NCBI GenBank assembly: GCA_965215705.1
Contig: CBDCEE010000003.1
Coordinates: 682,001-746,000 of the forward strand
Length of the DNA stretch: 64,000 bases
Reading direction: 5' to 3'
Origin: JAAXPZ01 sp965215705
GTDB taxonomy: Bacteria; Campylobacterota; Campylobacteria; Campylobacterales; Sulfurovaceae
In this document: piece after piece, positions 18,046-26,517 of the stretch
Layout: every line of letters starts with the position of its first letter
Numbering within the stretch: position 1 is the first letter of the stretch
Notes under the pieces: generated by a model
What the model saw: the letters and a program-made list of their open reading frames with translations, nothing else
The model's database searches: none
Told to the model about the DNA's origin: nothing
Translations under genes and position numbers: made by a program

Positions 18046-18849
18046 CTAAAGATCAAACCCTGCATAAAAATAAAACCCTTCTCTATCTATACCGGCAAAG
18101 AAATCATCAAACTGGCTATAGGTAGGACGGTAGTATCTTCTTTCGAAAAGCCCTCTACCGCGTAATCTATCTCTATAAGTATACTGTCTGTCATAGCGAT
18201 AGAACTCACCTTCAAACATAAATCCTCTGCGACTAAAATACCCATATTTGTACCCATGTCTGTCATAAAAAGATGCTCTCTCATAGAGGTAGGTCAGGTA
18301 CCAGTTTCTACGGGTATGTCTATAGCCTCTCTGTGTATGTCTCGGCTGCCATCTGTCATAGCCATCCCTTCTGTCATCATACCAAGGGTCATAACGGTCA
18401 CCAAATCCACCTCTAAAGTGTCTGGAAGATGCTCTGCCATGCTTGCTTATGGCTCTACGTGATGTGCCATTACTGCGATGCCTACTACTCACATGTCTTG
18501 CATTTTGCGAGACTCTTCTATGTGTTGAAGCATGCTTTCTCTTGAACTGCTCTAGTGTTTTAAACTGTCGTGTTTTTGCATGTTTCCGATTGAGTTTTCG
18601 ATCTACTTTCCGCTGTTGTCTCTTGGCTTTTGCCAAGTGTCTCTTTTGGGTAACTTTCTGTTTGTTCCCAGTGCGATGTCTTGCTCTCTGTGTTCTCTCT
18701 CTGTGGTCTGCCTTTGTACGGTGGTGCTGCTTCACACCTGCTTGTCCATGTGATGCCCTAAGCTCTACCAAGCTTTGTGCGGAAACCGATCCTACTGATA
18801 ATGTCATAAATGCTGTGATGGCTATCAAGCCTATTTTTTCTCTTTTCAT
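18046..18849 (-). CDS. Highly basic Arg/His/Tyr-rich secreted protein
   Basis: A 267-residue protein with a clear signal peptide (MKREKIGLIAITAFMTLSVGSVSA). Residues 35-150 are packed with Arg, Lys and His (RTKADHRERTQRARHR, KRQQRKVDRKLNRKH), and residues 150-267 are Arg/Tyr/Gly/Phe-rich (YDPWYDDRRDGYDRWQPRH, FDDFFAGIDREGFYFYAG). It is probably periplasmic or surface-bound and could bind nucleic acid, peptidoglycan, polyanions or metal. It matches no family I can name. It converges with the permease gene. Confidence 0.7.
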   Translation of the reverse strand: MKREKIGLIAITAFMTLSVGSVSAQSLVELRASHGQAGVKQHHRTKADHRERTQRARHRTGNKQKVTQKRHLAKAKRQQRKVDRKLNRKHAKTRQFKTLEQFKRKHASTHRRVSQNARHVSSRHRSNGTSRRAISKHGRASSRHFRGGFGDRYDPWYDDRRDGYDRWQPRHTQRGYRHTRRNWYLTYLYERASFYDRHGYKYGYFSRRGFMFEGEFYRYDRQYTYRDRLRGRGLFERRYYRPTYSQFDDFFAGIDREGFYFYAGFDL

Positions 18850-18987
18850 TTTTTATCCTTTCTCTATGCTGTTAGAAACTCTGTGGAGTCACAATAGCAT
18901 TATGGGATAATATTGTGGAGTAATTGTAAAGCTATATAGATATTCGTAAGTTAGTCTAAATATGCCTATTACTAAATAGATAAGAAA

Positions 18988-19788
18988 CTATGAAGCTAGA
19001 AGTTCATGCTTTTTATTTTTTTTATGAAGTATGATACGATTTCTGCCATGATGCTTCGCATAATAAAGCGCCCTATCTGCCTCGACCAACATGATATCAA
19101 AAGAGATACCTTCATGTAATTGATCTACACTGGAGACTCCGATACTGGCTGTTAGCTGTATTTTAGTGGTCTCTTTGCTACTTTGATATTCTAATAACTT
19201 ACTATTAAATCTTTTTAGCATCTTCAGTGTATACTCTGGTGATTCACCATAAAGTACCAACGCTATCTCATCTCCTCCAATTCTTCCAATAGGTACCTCC
19301 TTGGGAAAGATCTCAAGTATCGCTTTTCCTGAATATGTGAGTACTTCATCCCCAGCAGCATGGCCGTAGAGATCATTAATAGTCTTAAAGTTATCTAGGT
19401 CGATATAGACAACTACCATACGCTTCTTTCTCTTTAAACATTCCGCATATATTCTCTCAGCTTTCCAGATAAATGCCGAACGTGTCATTAATCCTGTCAT
19501 CTCATCATACGTAGCCATCTGACGTATCCTGTCCTCCAATCTTCTTGTTTTATAAAAAAATTTCACAAACCCCCAGGAAACTATTGGTGCGGCAATAGCA
19601 GGGATCACAATACTTGAGATAATTGCTTTTTTACTGATAGTAACACCTAGTAGATATGAGAAGAGTACTTCAAGAAAAAGGGAGAATGCGATAGAGATAA
19701 AGGTAATCAGCAGTACCATTTTTAGTGGACCTAAACGATAGGCTATTTTAGATGACCATGTCTCTGTGCTTATCTGTTTATAATCCAC
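18988..19788 (-). CDS. Membrane-bound GGDEF diguanylate cyclase
   Basis: A 266-residue protein with two membrane helices (about 25-50 and 55-75), a short linker and a GGDEF domain starting ATYDEMTGLMTRSAF. The active-site loop is RIGGDEIALVLYG, with Ile for the usual Phe; the metal and GTP residues (DLDNFKTIND; GHAAGDEVL) are present, so activity is likely. The segment before GGDE (KEVPIG) has no RxxD inhibitory site, so product feedback at the I-site is not expected. It makes cyclic-di-GMP for surface or biofilm control. Confidence 0.87.
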   Translation of the reverse strand: MDYKQISTETWSSKIAYRLGPLKMVLLITFISIAFSLFLEVLFSYLLGVTISKKAIISSIVIPAIAAPIVSWGFVKFFYKTRRLEDRIRQMATYDEMTGLMTRSAFIWKAERIYAECLKRKKRMVVVYIDLDNFKTINDLYGHAAGDEVLTYSGKAILEIFPKEVPIGRIGGDEIALVLYGESPEYTLKMLKRFNSKLLEYQSSKETTKIQLTASIGVSSVDQLHEGISFDIMLVEADRALYYAKHHGRNRIILHKKNKKHELLAS

Positions 19789-19908
19789 TTTAATTTGCCT
19801 AATATATTATATAAGGGACAATCCACATTATCAGAAAAGTGCCATTATCTCTTCTTTATTCATAGAAATAATACCATAGTAAAATAAAATGTTCGCCGCT
19901 ACTCTCTC

Positions 19909-22461
19909 TTACTTATTAATAATATGTGCGGGGGAAGTAACGGTTCGCTTAATCAATTCCAAAGGATAGAGCAGAGCCTCTTGTACCGGATTGGTCTTGG
20001 CATTGGGTTTATCCAGTGTACCGGTGATCTTGACACCAGTGGTGATACTCTTGTCTTTGCCAAACAGTATATAGCCTACCAGAGGCAGACTCCCCAATAC
20101 CTTACCCACCTCTCTGGCAGTCCGAACGGCAAGGTCTATATTGAGTTTACCGCTATCCAGCTCTACGGTGCCTTTGCCTGCGATGGTAGCGGACTTTCCA
20201 TTGAGATATATGTTATCAAACACTACCCTGTCCTTCAGTATCCTGAACTCGATTTTCCCATCACGTACGACAAACCCTTTTTTGCTAAATCCCGGATCAG
20301 AGAGCGTCATCAGTGCAGGGATGGTGTTAAAAAGTGCGATCAGGTCATTGTATGCCTTGAAGCTCTCTATCGCACCCCCCTTGATATCGATCACCCCTCT
20401 CATCTCTCCATTGATATTGCCCAGCAGTTCCAGAGAGTATCGCCCCCCTTGCAGTCCGCCAAAATGGATCAATGCTTTCAGCATCGTGTCTTTGATCTTG
20501 TTTGCATGGACGACCAGGCTGTTCCCATTTTTTTCCAGACGTACCCTGTCTCCCTCTTTGATCGCAGTAAAGGTAGTGTTTTTACCTCTGATACTGAGAT
20601 CAAAACTGTCTGTGAGAAGCACATACTTTCCATACCTGATGATACTGTTACGTCCTTTGACTTTCAGCCTTTTTAAACGATTTCCTTTTTTGGCAGTATT
20701 ACGCTCCAGCATTTTTTTGGCATCGATATTGATATTTTTTATTCTGATAAGTGACTTTTTACTCTCATAGAGGAAATGTTCATTGAGTGCTTGCAATACC
20801 AGTGTATCATTCTGGTAGCGACCCTTAAAGGGCACTTTTGAGATATAGCCTCCCCTTTTATAGATGTAGCTATGCTTCCATTGTGCTTCTCCACTAAATG
20901 CATAGGATGTATAATCCTTGGTGAACACAGAGAATTTACCACTGCTTATCTGCAGAGGTAACCCCTTGATATACGGGAGTAGCGGTTTGATGTTGCTGTT
21001 GGTGATCTTCACTCCTCCCTTTTTCTGTCCTTCGATTTTGAGATGATACATGGGGATGTCAAACTGTACTCTCTCTTTAAAGTTCAGCAGCACAGGGAGT
21101 TTTTTCTTATTCCAGATATGCAGAGAAGTACCTCCCTTGGAGCCAAGAGTCAACTGTTTGATATCTACTTTTAATTTGGCTTTCTTTGTCGATAGATTGA
21201 TAAAACCATTCACACGTCCTCGGTACCAACTCTCATACAGATCTACGTTCCAAAGTGCCACATGGTTACTGGTAAAGGTCACTTCACCACCGTGTAGTGC
21301 CAAGCGTGTACCTCCGATAGTGATCACTCCTTTGGAGAGGAATGCCCTTCCTTCTACTTTGGTTTTGCTCTCCTCCAGATCGATATCCAATGCGACCACT
21401 GCTCTAATCTTCCCGCTCTTCTGTATGAGTGAGATCTGGACATCATATACTTTCAATATCCTCTCTATCTCTTTGTCATATCTGCTATGTAACTTCAATT
21501 TTAAAAGCAATCGCAAGTGCGATTCCCCTGTCAGGTGAAGCAATGCCGCCTGACTTCCGGAGAGTGATTTTCGATGATAGTAAGGGCTCTTTAGATCAAA
21601 ATCAAGCCTGTTCTCATGAAGTCTGACTGTCACCTCTTTGCTCACAACAGACTGTAATTTTGGATCAAATTTAATTTTTGCCTCTTTCAGTACGGCTTTA
21701 GCATCTGTTTTTGCCATATCCAGTTTGAATCCCTCTTTATCAAGCGTACCTCTCCCCTTCAGTGCCAGCAGTTTATAACGCTTTGCCTGTACTTTTTTAT
21801 CTATCCAGACCCGTATCTCTTTGGGGATAGCAAACATATCCAGCACTTGACTGATATCGTCTGTCTCTTGACTGTTGAGGAGGAAACCCACCTTACTATC
21901 CAGTATCTCGACACTAAGATTACCTTCAATAGACTGTATTTTGTATGTACCTTGAAATGTAGATTTTTGCGTACGATAACCATAGGTCATTTCACCCTGT
22001 AGTGTCAGGTTATACTTTTTGATATTGATCAGTGGGATCTTTGCGGTCATCCCTCCCTTTTGCGGAATGATCATTCCTGCGATCTCATACTCATTGTTAT
22101 TGATATAAATCGTATCATCCGCATAGATGATTCTGTACTCATCATTGGTAAAGCGTACACTGTTCAATTCGATATATTCAAAAAAAGTAAGTACTCTTTT
22201 GACCTTACGTAGGGTTTCATCGATAGCGCTGAAGTTTTGCTTCTCATTGGCTTTGGGTATGGTGAGCTTTTCTACCTTTAGCGTCAGTTTATTATCCAGT
22301 TTTAGATATAATCCCTGCACTTTAAAGTGACCGACTTTCAATGAGTCGATTGAGATACCTTCTTGCAAAAAATAGAGTAATACAATAGCAAGTAATGGAA
22401 TAAGGAGAAGTGCATTGCGTATCATCGGATGGATAGTCAATATGGTTCTTTTTATGCTCAT
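19909..22461 (-). CDS. Large AsmA/YhdP-like envelope protein
   Basis: An 850-residue protein with one N-terminal membrane helix (NALLLIPLLAIVLLYFLQEG, about 16-35) and a long repetitive beta-rich periplasmic body. Its C-terminus (FSKKGFVVRDGKIEFRILKD; AGKGTVELDSGKLNIDLAV; GVKITGTLDKPNAK) is the AsmA-like/DUF3971 signature shared with YhdP and TamB-type bridge proteins, implicated in phospholipid transport to the outer membrane. The start at 22461 places its first codons opposite the start of divergent mltG, a 47-bp overlap. A start at 22425 would cut this to 11 bp but has no visible RBS. Confidence 0.8.
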   Translation of the reverse strand: MSIKRTILTIHPMIRNALLLIPLLAIVLLYFLQEGISIDSLKVGHFKVQGLYLKLDNKLTLKVEKLTIPKANEKQNFSAIDETLRKVKRVLTFFEYIELNSVRFTNDEYRIIYADDTIYINNNEYEIAGMIIPQKGGMTAKIPLINIKKYNLTLQGEMTYGYRTQKSTFQGTYKIQSIEGNLSVEILDSKVGFLLNSQETDDISQVLDMFAIPKEIRVWIDKKVQAKRYKLLALKGRGTLDKEGFKLDMAKTDAKAVLKEAKIKFDPKLQSVVSKEVTVRLHENRLDFDLKSPYYHRKSLSGSQAALLHLTGESHLRLLLKLKLHSRYDKEIERILKVYDVQISLIQKSGKIRAVVALDIDLEESKTKVEGRAFLSKGVITIGGTRLALHGGEVTFTSNHVALWNVDLYESWYRGRVNGFINLSTKKAKLKVDIKQLTLGSKGGTSLHIWNKKKLPVLLNFKERVQFDIPMYHLKIEGQKKGGVKITNSNIKPLLPYIKGLPLQISSGKFSVFTKDYTSYAFSGEAQWKHSYIYKRGGYISKVPFKGRYQNDTLVLQALNEHFLYESKKSLIRIKNINIDAKKMLERNTAKKGNRLKRLKVKGRNSIIRYGKYVLLTDSFDLSIRGKNTTFTAIKEGDRVRLEKNGNSLVVHANKIKDTMLKALIHFGGLQGGRYSLELLGNINGEMRGVIDIKGGAIESFKAYNDLIALFNTIPALMTLSDPGFSKKGFVVRDGKIEFRILKDRVVFDNIYLNGKSATIAGKGTVELDSGKLNIDLAVRTAREVGKVLGSLPLVGYILFGKDKSITTGVKITGTLDKPNAKTNPVQEALLYPLELIKRTVTSPAHIINK

Positions 22462-23320
22462 TGGGCTTCTTTTTTATCTCTCTATTCCAGTCGAGGGAAA
22501 GAAAAACATCCACCTCGAACCCGATTCAATCTCTGGCATTATATCACAGCTAAGTCAAAAAGGGTATGAGGTAGGTCTGATAGATAAGTATCTGATGGTA
22601 GCTATCGGACAACCCCAGCATGGCTGGGTTTATCTAGGCAAGAAAAAGCTCCATAGACTAGACTTTTTACTCCGCTTAACCTCTGCACGAAGCAGCTTTC
22701 ACAAAGTCACACTCGTACCCGGAGAGACCACCGTGATCTTTATGCGTCAACTTGCTAAACAGCTGGATCTCAATGAGAGCAAACTAATACAGCACTACCA
22801 CCAGCTCAGTGACTTCAAGGAAGCAGGTATCCTCGCAGAGAGTTATCATGTCCCTAGCACACTCAAGGAAAAAGCTGTGGTCAACTATCTGCTCAAATAC
22901 TCCACAAAAGTCTACAAAAAACTCTCGATCGAACAGAGTGATCTCTGGGACAAAGCAGGCTGGAACCACATGCTCACTGTTGCTTCTATCATACAAAAGG
23001 AAGCAGCGAACAAACAGGAGATGCCTATCGTCGCCTCGGTGATCTATAACAGGCTACGGGAAAATATGCGGCTTCAAATGGATGGTACTTTAAATTATGG
23101 TGAATATTCCCATATCCGTGTTACACCCAAGCGGATCAAAGGGGATAAAACTACTTTCAACACCTACAAGCACCGTGGGCTGCCAGACTATCCTGTCTGT
23201 GCTGTCTCTATCGATGCCATCAAAGCAGCGATCAATCCTGCCAAAACAGACTATCTCTACTTTATGAAAGGCGAAAACGGTACACATGATTTTTCCAAGG
23301 ACTATAAAACCCGAATTTAA
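22415..23320 (+). CDS. mltG: Endolytic murein transglycosylase MltG, 3' end lost to IS insertion
   Basis: Start is TTG 22415, with AGGAG 7 nt upstream; an ATG at 22442 is the alternative. The protein has one membrane helix (NMVLFMLIGLLFYLSIPV) and the YceG/MltG domain with ASIIQKEAANKQEMPIVASV (many MltG read IIEKE here, so the catalytic Glu should be checked) and RLQMDGTLNYG. It cleaves nascent glycan strands and so ends their growth. The reading frame ends at a TAA formed at the junction with the IS30-like element. Joining the flanks restores 14 more codons (QETHLKYVKKKRKP), so the protein is slightly shortened but keeps its domain. Confidence 0.88.
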   Translation: MRIIGWIVNMVLFMLIGLLFYLSIPVEGKKNIHLEPDSISGIISQLSQKGYEVGLIDKYLMVAIGQPQHGWVYLGKKKLHRLDFLLRLTSARSSFHKVTLVPGETTVIFMRQLAKQLDLNESKLIQHYHQLSDFKEAGILAESYHVPSTLKEKAVVNYLLKYSTKVYKKLSIEQSDLWDKAGWNHMLTVASIIQKEAANKQEMPIVASVIYNRLRENMRLQMDGTLNYGEYSHIRVTPKRIKGDKTTFNTYKHRGLPDYPVCAVSIDAIKAAINPAKTDYLYFMKGENGTHDFSKDYKTRI

Positions 23321-24457
23321 ATCCAAAGTGCAATTTTTAAAAGACAATTTGAAAAAAGAGTTTTTGAGAGTTGTTTCTTTTGGATTTGAAGAGGTTAGAT
23401 GCTAAAATAACTTCCAAATCTGACCAAAGATAAAGGAAGTGATATGTCATATACGCATCTAACCCTAGGAGAAAGATACCATATTCAAGCTTATATAAGC
23501 AGAGGATATAGCAATAAAGAGATAGCCAAACAGCTAGGAGTGCATCCCTCGACCATCAGCCGAGAGATACGAAGAAACAAAGGGGATATTGCTGGAACCT
23601 ATTTTGGATATGGAGCCCATGATAAATATAAAAAGAGGCAACAAGACCATGCCAGAAAAGCCAATCTAAAACTCACAGATTCTACTATAAAGCTTATCAA
23701 AAAGTATCTCAAAAAAGAGTACTCACCCGAACAGATCTCCGCCACACTGTCTATCAAACACTCCATAACCATATCCCATGTCACCATCTACACATTCATC
23801 CATGAAGATAGGCTGCATAATGGTACACTCCATACAAAGCTCAGACACAAAGGAAAACGAAGAGCCAAGTATGGTAAAGGACGAAAGAACCGTATCCCTA
23901 ATAGAGTCTCTATTGAACAAAGACCTACTATCGTAGATGATAAAATAAGAGTAGGAGACTTTGAAGCAGATACCATCATTGGCAAAGGCAGACAAGGAGC
24001 AATCGTTACTATAGTAGAGCGAAAGTCCATGTATGTAAAACTCTCACTGCCTGTAAGAAAGAAAGCCCTTATCGTAGCCAATGAGATGATACGACTACTG
24101 GGAAGATACAAGAAACATGTGCACACCATTACCACAGATAACGGTTTGGAGTTCGCCAAACATCAAACCATTGCAAAAAAACTTAAATGTGATTACTATT
24201 TCTGTCATCCTTATAGCTCTTGGGAGAGAGGACTCAATGAGAATATCAATGGACTCATCCGTCAATATATCCCAAAAGGCAGTAGCTTTGAACATCTCAC
24301 GGCTAAAGATATTAAAAGGATTGAGAACAGACTTAACCATAGACCTAGAAAATCTCTAGGATGGAGAACACCTTATGAGGTATTTCATGAAAATTTAAAG
24401 GCTTCATAGGAAAATTTGGATAGAATTTTTTAGAGGTGAAATTGCACTTTGGATTTA
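23318..24457 (+). mobile_element. IS30-family insertion sequence
   Basis: About 1140 bp, bounded by perfect inverted ends TAAATCCAAAGTGCAATTT and AAATTGCACTTTGGATTTA. The flanks read CCCGAATT before and AATTCAGG after. The site is the palindrome GAATTC, so the target duplication could be AT, AATT or nothing. The element carries one IS30-type transposase. The disrupted frame of mltG is restored exactly when the element and one AATT are removed, which confirms the boundaries. Confidence 0.92.
23444..24409 (+). CDS. IS30-family transposase
   Basis: A 321-residue transposase starting MSYTHLTLGERYHIQAY, with the N-terminal helix-turn-helix of IS30 (YSNKEIAKQLGVHPSTISRE) and a DDE RNase-H-like core: Asp in VGDFEADTIIGKG, Asp in HTITTDNGLEFAKH, Glu in SWERGLNENINGLIR. 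The reading frame is complete and looks functional. It inserts near palindromes, matching its site in mltG. Confidence 0.95.
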   Translation: MSYTHLTLGERYHIQAYISRGYSNKEIAKQLGVHPSTISREIRRNKGDIAGTYFGYGAHDKYKKRQQDHARKANLKLTDSTIKLIKKYLKKEYSPEQISATLSIKHSITISHVTIYTFIHEDRLHNGTLHTKLRHKGKRRAKYGKGRKNRIPNRVSIEQRPTIVDDKIRVGDFEADTIIGKGRQGAIVTIVERKSMYVKLSLPVRKKALIVANEMIRLLGRYKKHVHTITTDNGLEFAKHQTIAKKLKCDYYFCHPYSSWERGLNENINGLIRQYIPKGSSFEHLTAKDIKRIENRLNHRPRKSLGWRTPYEVFHENLKAS

Positions 24458-24461
24458 AATT

Positions 24462-24506
24462 CAGGAAACCCACCTCAAATATGTGAAAAAGAAGAGGAAA
24501 CCCTAA
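24462..24506 (+). pseudogene. Severed 3' end of mltG
   Basis: These 14 codons plus TAA (QETHLKYVKKKRKP) continue the mltG frame exactly once the IS is removed. The stop overlaps the ATG of the next gene (TAATG), so the insertion also broke translational coupling between mltG and that gene. Confidence 0.8.
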
Positions 24507-24766
24507 TGGAGCCTTCACGACCAAACTATCGTCGCTATTTTCGTTCACCACTGTTTCTGATCCATCTTATTGTGACGGGAATGATACTTTTTGATCTCTA
24601 TGATGGCGGTATAGACCTGAGTGGTTTCTATGCCATATATACCCTTATGATACTCGGCTCTATCGCACTTCATGTCTCAAACAAACGAGGCTTCGCCTAC
24701 TTTCTGACCGTAGGTATACCTCTGCTACTGGTGCTCTTCGTACTGATGCTTTGTACTATGCGATAA
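24506..24766 (+). CDS. Small membrane protein (86 residues), unknown
   Basis: Start at 24506, which in the uninterrupted locus overlapped the mltG stop by one base. The product has about three membrane helices (SPLFLIHLIVTGMILFDLY; FYAIYTLMILGSIALHV; FLTVGIPLLLVLFVLMLC) after a basic N-terminus (EPSRPNYRRYFR). No family recognised. After the IS insertion its expression probably depends on the IS or read-through. Confidence 0.65.
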   Translation: MEPSRPNYRRYFRSPLFLIHLIVTGMILFDLYDGGIDLSGFYAIYTLMILGSIALHVSNKRGFAYFLTVGIPLLLVLFVLMLCTMR

Positions 24767-24775
24767 GAGAGACTC

Positions 24776-25714
24776 TTAGGGTTTTGCCAGTGCTTCACTC
24801 AACTCATCAAGACTCCAAAGCAGGAGCGAATCAGAGGATATCCCCTCCAACTCTTTGGAAAATCCACTTTTGGAAAAAAGCGCATAGGTATCCACACGGA
24901 TGCCTGAATGATCTGCTTTATCTTTGAGTTTGGTGAGCTCTTTTTTGGTCACTTTCCGAGAGGTATACTTACACTCTCCCAAAATAATCTTTCCGCTACG
25001 TGTTACAGAAAGTATATCAAACTCACTATGGTGATCCCAGAAGCTTCCCTGACTGATGATAGGGTCTTTTGTTTGGTAATGGTGGGCAAGCAGCTGCATA
25101 GAGAGTTGTTCAAACACCAGAGAGTAGGCCCTCTCTTTATGCTGTGCGAAATTTTCTGTAAAATGAAGCCCCTTTCTCATAGAAAGCTCTGCCCGATAGG
25201 GGGCTACAAAACCAAACCAAAAACGCTCAAACGGCCTGACAAACCGTACTTTCGCTTCGATACGATAGCCACGTAGATGTCTCTTGAGCAAGTGTTTGGG
25301 ATGGGCTTTGATCGGTGCTTGTCTTGAAGGCTCTAGTGTGAGTATTCCCAGCCCTCTCAGATGCGAGATGATCTCTCCTCCTGCACCCTCTCCTATCCTG
25401 GCTCTTTTGAATACATTAGAGAGCCTACCATCTCCTCTGGCTACCGCTGTCAAAAGATTGGCATAGGGGGCTTCGTGTAAATAGGATGGATGGATCAGCT
25501 GTTGGGTCTCTTGATAATGTTGGACAAAGGTTACTTCTGCCGAAAGTGCAATATCTTCAAAAAGATTGAGGCTGATCTCTGACTCTCTCCCGCCATAGAG
25601 AGAAAAATACTCAATTGCCTGATCTATCTCCAGAAAAGGGAAACGCTGATAAAAATCTTGGAATAACTGTAGAATAGTGCTTGCTCCAATACTCAATATG
25701 GATGATTGTAGCAA
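24776..25714 (-). CDS. DUF234-type protein with PD-(D/E)xK nuclease-like core
   Basis: About 312 residues. The N-terminal half is helical with a winged-helix-like segment (FKRARIGEGAGGEIISHLRGLGIL). The C-terminal half matches the DUF234 region of archaeal-type ATPases, with SEFDILSVTRSGKIILGECKY giving the D...ExK pattern of PD-(D/E)xK nucleases. The ATPase part found in longer members is absent, so it is a stand-alone form common in this phylum. The start is uncertain: the first codon is TTG at 25714 with no clear RBS. A DNA-related or nuclease role is inferred from the motif only. Confidence 0.7.
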   Translation of the reverse strand: MLQSSILSIGASTILQLFQDFYQRFPFLEIDQAIEYFSLYGGRESEISLNLFEDIALSAEVTFVQHYQETQQLIHPSYLHEAPYANLLTAVARGDGRLSNVFKRARIGEGAGGEIISHLRGLGILTLEPSRQAPIKAHPKHLLKRHLRGYRIEAKVRFVRPFERFWFGFVAPYRAELSMRKGLHFTENFAQHKERAYSLVFEQLSMQLLAHHYQTKDPIISQGSFWDHHSEFDILSVTRSGKIILGECKYTSRKVTKKELTKLKDKADHSGIRVDTYALFSKSGFSKELEGISSDSLLLWSLDELSEALAKP

Positions 25715-25781
25715 AAATTCGTTTTAAGTCGGGAATGGTTGAGGGAAGATGTACCGCCGAAGCGGTACTATAAAAGCAAGA

Positions 25782-26081
25782 TTATTTTGCGAGCTTAGAG
25801 ATATACTCAGCTACTTCTTTGATCTGCTCTGGAGTATATGTAGCTACCTGACCCTTCATTACACCACCCATACCATGCTTGTTAGCAGTACCGGCTTTAT
25901 AACCTTCAAGATCTTTTGCTACTGCAGCAGCATCCATACCAGCGATAGGTGCAGACTTACCAAGTGCTTTTGTCTTACCGTCTTTACCGTGACATCCCGC
26001 ACATTTAGCATAGAGCGCAGCTCCGTCAGCCATCAATAGTGTACTTCCTGCAAATAGCATTGCGATTGCAACTTTTTTCAT
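25782..26081 (-). CDS. Periplasmic class I cytochrome c (c553-like)
   Basis: Start at 26081, after AAGGAG, begins a signal peptide (MKKVAIAMLFAGSTLLMADG). The 99-residue product is a small mono-heme cytochrome: heme site KCAGCHGKDG, distal Met within GMGGVMKGQVA, and C-terminal helix YTPEQIKEVAEYISKLAK. This is the soluble c553 electron shuttle typical of Campylobacterota, feeding terminal oxidases or reductases. It lies 79 bp downstream of another cytochrome and its two-component system. Confidence 0.9.
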   Translation of the reverse strand: MKKVAIAMLFAGSTLLMADGAALYAKCAGCHGKDGKTKALGKSAPIAGMDAAAVAKDLEGYKAGTANKHGMGGVMKGQVATYTPEQIKEVAEYISKLAK

Positions 26082-26160
26082 ATCATTCTCCTTGTATTTT
26101 AGTATTGATACAGAAGAATTATAGCATGCCAAAGTGAATTTATCGTGAAATCAGAGGAAA

Positions 26161-26517
26161 TTAGTGTAATTTTCCTATCACTGTGTAGTTTTGCCAATAC
26201 TGATCTAACGCTTTATTCAGAACCTCATTATCTATCTGCATAGGAGGCTTTACCCCATTTTTCCGGATGAAGTCCTCGTCCATCACAGAGGTGTCTTTAC
26301 GGGGGTTACGAAAGTAGTATGCCAGTCCCGCTTTCATATTCTCTTTACCGCCATATACCAGCAGTGCATCCATAAATGTCTTTCGCAAAGAGATATCCAT
26401 TTTGAGATGACAGGGTACACATTGCTTCTCAAAAGCATTTTTTGCACTTATGGGCATACTGTATCCCCACAGAAGTATCATCCCTACGCCTATATTTTTT
26501 ATGCTTCTATAGTTCAT
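26161..26517 (-). CDS. Secreted mono-heme cytochrome c-like protein
   Basis: Start at 26517, overlapping the kinase stop by 4 nt (ATGA), with GGGAGAAAC upstream and a signal region (MNYRSIKNIGVGMILLWGYSMPISA). The 118-residue product has one heme motif, FEKQCVPCHLKMD, and C-terminal KPPMQIDNEVLNKALDQYW. Coupling to the sensor kinase suggests a functional link, either as a regulated electron carrier or as a periplasmic partner of the sensor. Confidence 0.75.
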   Translation of the reverse strand: MNYRSIKNIGVGMILLWGYSMPISAKNAFEKQCVPCHLKMDISLRKTFMDALLVYGGKENMKAGLAYYFRNPRKDTSVMDEDFIRKNGVKPPMQIDNEVLNKALDQYWQNYTVIGKLH

